Shown here one piece after another: positions 5,732-8,356 of a stretch of DNA of 8,356 bases (position 1 is its first letter; every line of letters starts with the position of its first letter). The stretch spans positions 1-8,356 of the forward strand of contig JAITJJ010000153.1 in assembly GCA_031278965.1 (NCBI GenBank), given 5' to 3'. The translations under genes and the position numbers were made by a program. The notes beneath the pieces were generated by a model, which did no database searches, had not been told where the DNA came from, and saw nothing but the letters and a program-made list of their open reading frames with translations. Origin of the DNA: Deferribacteraceae bacterium. Lineage in GTDB: Bacteria > Chrysiogenota > Deferribacteres > Deferribacterales > JAISNW01.

Positions 5732-5791
5732 TAAAGCCGCTCGCGATTTTGATCTATTTTGATGCTCTGGTATAATATCCCCTCTTTTTTT
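5724..5791 (+). terminator. Possible long-loop terminator competing with the last hairpin
   Basis: GAGGGGA (5724-5730) is complementary to TCCCCTC (5778-5784), which is followed at once by seven Ts (5785-5791). The same G-rich strand also forms the right arm of the 5714-5728 hairpin, so the two structures exclude each other. The 47-base loop would make termination weak unless it folds internally. The right arm lies just after the TATAAT of the Sel1 promoter, so this only matters for transcripts arriving from upstream. Confidence 0.25.
5749..5776 (+). promoter_or_regulatory. Extended -10 promoter for the Sel1-repeat gene, with tandem repeats at the -35
   Basis: A perfect TATAAT (5771-5776) is preceded by TGG (5768-5770), forming an extended -10. 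TTGATC (5749-5754) lies 16 bases upstream as a weak -35. Two direct copies of ATTTTGAT, at 5746-5753 and 5756-5763, are phased by 10 bases, one helical turn, and cover the -35 region, a typical arrangement for a regulator binding one face of DNA. Transcription would start near 5783, giving a leader of about 100 bases. Confidence 0.55.
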
Positions 5792-5817
5792 AACTTGCTA
5801 AAGTGACAAAAAAACTG

Positions 5818-5841
5818 TATCCGTATATTCGGATATTTTTT
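5818..5841 (+). terminator. Terminator-like hairpin inside the Sel1 gene leader
   Basis: TATCCG (5818-5823) and CGGATA (5830-5835) form a 6-bp stem with a TATATT loop, followed by six Ts (5836-5841). A run of seven As (5808-5814) lies just upstream. The form is that of an intrinsic terminator, though the stem has only three G-C pairs. It lies between the promoter at 5749-5776 and the Sel1 start codon, so it would act as an attenuator if active. Confidence 0.4.
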
Positions 5842-5855
5842 AAAGGTACCTCATT

Positions 5856-5876
5856 CCTCCAAAAAATATTTAGGAG
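5856..5876 (+). promoter_or_regulatory. Sel1 gene ribosome binding site with a facing anti-SD strand
   Basis: AGGAG (5872-5876) lies 9 bases before the ATG at 5886 and sets the start. CTCC at 5857-5860 is complementary to GGAG at 5873-5876, with three further A-T pairs inside, so the binding site could be masked in a small hairpin. The hairpin is weak on its own. Confidence 0.4.
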
Positions 5877-5885
5877 CTTAATATT

Positions 5886-7136
5886 ATGAAACAATTTATA
5901 ACAGTTATTATTATACTTAGCCTTATAATCCTTGGCGGGTATGCCGCTTATCATTACGGCGGTTCATCCGTTCAATTTCTTATCGGAAAGAGTTTGTATG
6001 ATAAGGGAAAATATGAGCTTGCTCTAATCTTTATAGAAAAGGCTGGCGAAGGCGGGCACGCCGAGGCGCTATACTATGCCGCGACCATGTATGAAAATGG
6101 ATTGGGCGTGGAGGAAAACTATGATAAGGCACTGGATTTGTATCAGGAAGCAGCCGATCTGGGCAACGCGGAAGCCCAGTATGTTGTAGGACATAACTAT
6201 GATCTTGACGAGGATTATGAAAATGCCGTTCTCTGGTATCAGAAAACAGCGGCTCAAGGTCATGCCGAAGCATGTAACGCTCTCGGTTATCTCTATGATT
6301 ACGGGATTGGCGTTACAGAGGACGATAAGAAGGCTTTTGGGCTCTACCTGGCAGGGGCGGAAAAAGGCAATATTGTCGCCCAATACAATGTTGGGATGAT
6401 GTATGAGGAAGGCGAAGGGATTGAGCAAGATTTTGTCAAAGCGTTTGAGTGGTTCTTAAAGTCCGCCGAAGCGGGAGATTTGGACGCCCAATATAAGACG
6501 GCATCCTACTATTATGACGGCTTAAACACATATCCTCCGGTTTCGCAGAGCGACAGCGGTCTGGCGAAAGCCGCAGAGTGGTATCAGAAAGCGGCGGATC
6601 GAGGGGATGCCGAATCACAGTATAAAATAGCCATAATGTACGGAAATGGAGAGGGAGTTGAAAAAGACCTCGCTAAGGCGGCTCTTTACTACGAAAAAGC
6701 TGCAAATCAAGATAACGCTTACGCTCAATATGTTTTAGGGGAGTTCTACAATAAAGGCTTGGGTGTTGAAAAGAATATGGCCACAGCCATAGAGTGGTAT
6801 CAGAAAGCCGCTTATAACGGTGTTGCAGATTCGTTTGAAATATTGGCTTCAATATACGAGGAAGGAGAGGGTGTTCCGCAAGATTATAAAAAAGCCGCCG
6901 AATATTATGAAGAGCTTGCTTATGAGGAAGATTCTTTCGCCCAATTCAGGCTTGCCAGCCTCTATCTTGAGGGGAAACTGGGAGGTCATGATATTATCAA
7001 TGGGTGCTACTGGCTCTATCTTGCGGCTAAATACGGAGCATATGACGCTTCATATTGCAACAAAAACCTCACGGCAGCTCAGAAAAAAAGCGTTGAGCAG
7101 AGAATTGAAGATTTTGAGAGCTCTGAAGCCGATTAA
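5886..7136 (+). CDS. Sel1-repeat protein with N-terminal membrane anchor or signal
   Basis: A 416-residue alpha-solenoid protein. Residues 4-21 form one hydrophobic helix after a short basic start, so the rest is probably exported and anchored or periplasmic; no lipobox Cys is present. From about 35 to 387 there are roughly nine to ten Sel1-like (TPR-related) units of about 36 residues, with the repeated pattern A-AQY--G--Y--G-GV--D--KA-EWY-KAA--G. The unit at 199-241 has an insertion (TYPPVSQSD, 215-223), and the last unit (351-386) is degenerate and ends in a charged cap with NLTAAQKKSVEQRIEDF (394-410). Such proteins act as scaffolds for protein complexes, often in envelope or signalling contexts; the partner cannot be deduced. 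It has its own promoter region upstream. Confidence 0.93.
   Translation: MKQFITVIIILSLIILGGYAAYHYGGSSVQFLIGKSLYDKGKYELALIFIEKAGEGGHAEALYYAATMYENGLGVEENYDKALDLYQEAADLGNAEAQYVVGHNYDLDEDYENAVLWYQKTAAQGHAEACNALGYLYDYGIGVTEDDKKAFGLYLAGAEKGNIVAQYNVGMMYEEGEGIEQDFVKAFEWFLKSAEAGDLDAQYKTASYYYDGLNTYPPVSQSDSGLAKAAEWYQKAADRGDAESQYKIAIMYGNGEGVEKDLAKAALYYEKAANQDNAYAQYVLGEFYNKGLGVEKNMATAIEWYQKAAYNGVADSFEILASIYEEGEGVPQDYKKAAEYYEELAYEEDSFAQFRLASLYLEGKLGGHDIINGCYWLYLAAKYGAYDASYCNKNLTAAQKKSVEQRIEDFESSEAD
6575..6808 (+). repeat. Identical 18-base DNA repeats within the Sel1 gene
   Basis: AGAGTGGTATCAGAAAGC occurs at 6575-6592 and again at 6791-6808, exactly 216 bases (two 36-codon units) apart, coding EWYQKA in both. 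A related but diverged copy (GGTATCAGAAAAC) lies near 6235. Identity at the DNA level, including third codon positions, points to fairly recent duplication or gene conversion among units, or to strong codon constraint over a short stretch. Confidence 0.6.
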
Positions 7137-7235
7137 GCCCCGAATATGCCCGCACATATCTCTCACCCGTCAACATATAACCCGGTGCAAAAAGTAACCG
7201 AGGATTTATTCGGACGCGAACAACCGGAAGACAGG

Positions 7236-8356
7236 ATGGGCGGCGATTCTAAAAAGCTCTTCCTCAGCGGCAACGAAGCCTTTGCCCATGCTGCCCTTGA
7301 TGCGGGAGTCAGCGTTGCAAGTTCCTATCCAGGTACCCCTTCCACAGAGATCACCGAGCGATTAAGCGGCTTTAAGGAAATATATACCGAGTGGGCGGTG
7401 AACGAAAAAACTGCCTTTGAAACTGCTATGGGGGCAAGTCTTGCGGGGGTGCGGGCATTTACGGCAATGAAGCATGTGGGCTTGAACGTGGCAAGCGATC
7501 CCATTATGACAGCATCTTATACGGGGATAAACGGCGGGTTTGTTATAGTCACCGCGGACGATCCGAATATGCATTCATCCCAGAACGAGCAGGATTCACG
7601 CCATTATGCACGTTTGGCAAAGCTACCTATGCTTGAACCGTCCGATAGTCAGGAGGGATATAGTTTTACCGTTCAGGCGTTTGACCTCTCTGAAAAATAT
7701 CAAACTCCGGTGCTTATCCGCTCCGCAACAAGGGTGTCGCATACCTATTCCCCTGTTATAACCGGAGAGCGGCAGGAGAAAAAAAGTGCTTCTTTTAAGA
7801 AGGACCCCGCGCGTTTTGTTATGGCGCCCGCCAACGCAAGGGTGCGGCACTTCGCCGTTGAAGAGCGCTTGATAAGCTTAATTTCTGAGAGCGAAAAGTA
7901 TCTTAAATTTTTTGATAAAGGCGGAGTTGATCTGATTGTATCAAGCGGCGCCGCGTCAGAGTATGTTCAGGAGGCGCTTCCAGAGGTATCTCTCCTAAAG
8001 CTGGGGATGGTTTATCCGCTCCCCTTTGAAAAGATAAGGGAGATTGCATCGGGATTTCATAAAATCTATGTTGTGGAGGAGTTGGACCGCTTTTTGGAAA
8101 AGGAGCTTACAGCGGGAGGGATAAAAATTACGCCCCTTGCGAGAAACCTTTGCGGGGAGCTATCCCCCTCAGAGGTAAAGAGACTTATAAAAGGAGAGGG
8201 AGCGCTGCAGACCGTAAGAGCAGAAAATCTTCCGCTCCGCCTTCCGAATATGTGTCCGGGGTGTTCTCACCGGGGAATCTTTTACGCGCTCCGCCGGCTA
8301 AGATTCGCGGTTTTAGGCGATATAGGGTGTTATACCCTTGCCTATATGCCCCCTCT
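7236..8356 (+). CDS. iorA: Indolepyruvate:ferredoxin oxidoreductase alpha subunit, 3' end beyond the window
   Basis: IorA is the thiamine-diphosphate subunit that oxidatively decarboxylates arylpyruvates to aryl-acetyl-CoA while reducing ferredoxin, typical of anaerobic amino-acid metabolism. The 373 visible residues show the pyrimidine-binding domain start KKLFLSGNEA (6-15), SSYPGTPSTE (29-38), NEKTAFETAMG (56-66), MKHVGLNVASDP (78-89) and DDPNMHSSQNEQDSRHYAR (108-126). The TPP/Mg domain follows, with CPGCSH (340-345) and GDIGCYT (361-367). The ferredoxin-like C-terminus lies off the window. The ATG at 7236 has GGAAG at 7226-7230 and matches the family start. An in-frame ATG at 7146, only 9 bases after the Sel1 stop, would add 30 residues but has no Shine-Dalgarno. 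The iorB partner is expected downstream. Confidence 0.96.
   Translation, partial: MGGDSKKLFLSGNEAFAHAALDAGVSVASSYPGTPSTEITERLSGFKEIYTEWAVNEKTAFETAMGASLAGVRAFTAMKHVGLNVASDPIMTASYTGINGGFVIVTADDPNMHSSQNEQDSRHYARLAKLPMLEPSDSQEGYSFTVQAFDLSEKYQTPVLIRSATRVSHTYSPVITGERQEKKSASFKKDPARFVMAPANARVRHFAVEERLISLISESEKYLKFFDKGGVDLIVSSGAASEYVQEALPEVSLLKLGMVYPLPFEKIREIASGFHKIYVVEELDRFLEKELTAGGIKITPLARNLCGELSPSEVKRLIKGEGALQTVRAENLPLRLPNMCPGCSHRGIFYALRRLRFAVLGDIGCYTLAYMPP

Larger units (their letters stand above)
5411..5885. other. 475-base hairpin-rich intergenic region between kdsA and the Sel1-repeat gene
   Basis: No ORF with family features is found on either strand. The stretch contains a promoter-like site (5469-5498), a series of inverted repeats (5515-5731), a possible T-run terminator (5724-5791), a second promoter (5749-5776), a terminator-like hairpin (5818-5841) and a ribosome binding site region (5856-5876). 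No clear intrinsic terminator directly follows kdsA. I found no match to tRNA, rRNA, tmRNA, SRP RNA or 6S RNA signatures. Confidence 0.6.

Noticed and set aside
5505..5740. 6S RNA, tmRNA or SRP RNA
   Set aside because: No closing stem with a central bubble, no tmRNA 5' consensus and no SRP tetraloop helix could be identified.
6820..7197. 125-codon plus-strand ORF overlapping the Sel1 gene end
   Set aside because: It is a shifted frame of Sel1 coding, with no motif; its basic composition reflects the A/G-rich repeats.

Overview
The window reads as a chromosomal segment from a Gram-negative, probably anaerobic bacterium outside the well-studied proteobacterial models. The Gram-negative inference rests on a YidC with the large periplasmic domain and on KdsA (lipopolysaccharide Kdo synthesis). 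The anaerobic inference rests on a ferredoxin-linked indolepyruvate oxidoreductase. I cannot assign a phylum from the sequence alone. Almost everything is on the + strand; the exception is the edge of an insertion sequence at the left end.

Layout. Bases 1-68 hold the first codons of an IS1-like transposase, running leftwards off the window from its own likely promoter. An AT-rich gap with a candidate rpmH promoter follows. Then comes the classic rpmH-rnpA-yidD-yidC-khpB(jag) cluster, in which rpmH/rnpA and rnpA/yidD overlap. It continues without a clear break into a small membrane-anchored YHS-domain protein, a small transaldolase of the MipB/TalC type, a universal stress protein and kdsA. 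Spacings downstream of yidC are short (overlap to 37 bases), so 257-5410 may be one long transcription unit that joins ribosome, RNase P, membrane insertion, sugar-phosphate and Kdo functions.

A 475-base non-coding stretch (5411-5885) then holds a promoter-like site, a run of at least six inverted repeats, a second strong promoter with an extended -10 box, a terminator-like hairpin and a possibly masked ribosome binding site. It precedes a 416-residue membrane-associated Sel1-repeat protein. The window ends inside iorA (indolepyruvate:ferredoxin oxidoreductase alpha subunit), whose partner iorB would be expected beyond the right edge.

How the genes fit together. RpmH, RnpA, YidD, YidC and KhpB are the widely conserved ribosome/RNase P/membrane-insertion set. 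KdsA and the transaldolase both touch pentose-phosphate-derived sugars: the transaldolase balances erythrose-4-P and fructose-6-P, and KdsA uses arabinose-5-P. That metabolic link is inference. The least explained part of the window is the hairpin-rich intergenic region before the Sel1 gene; it is the best place to look for something undescribed, although a REP-like repeat cluster is the plainer explanation.
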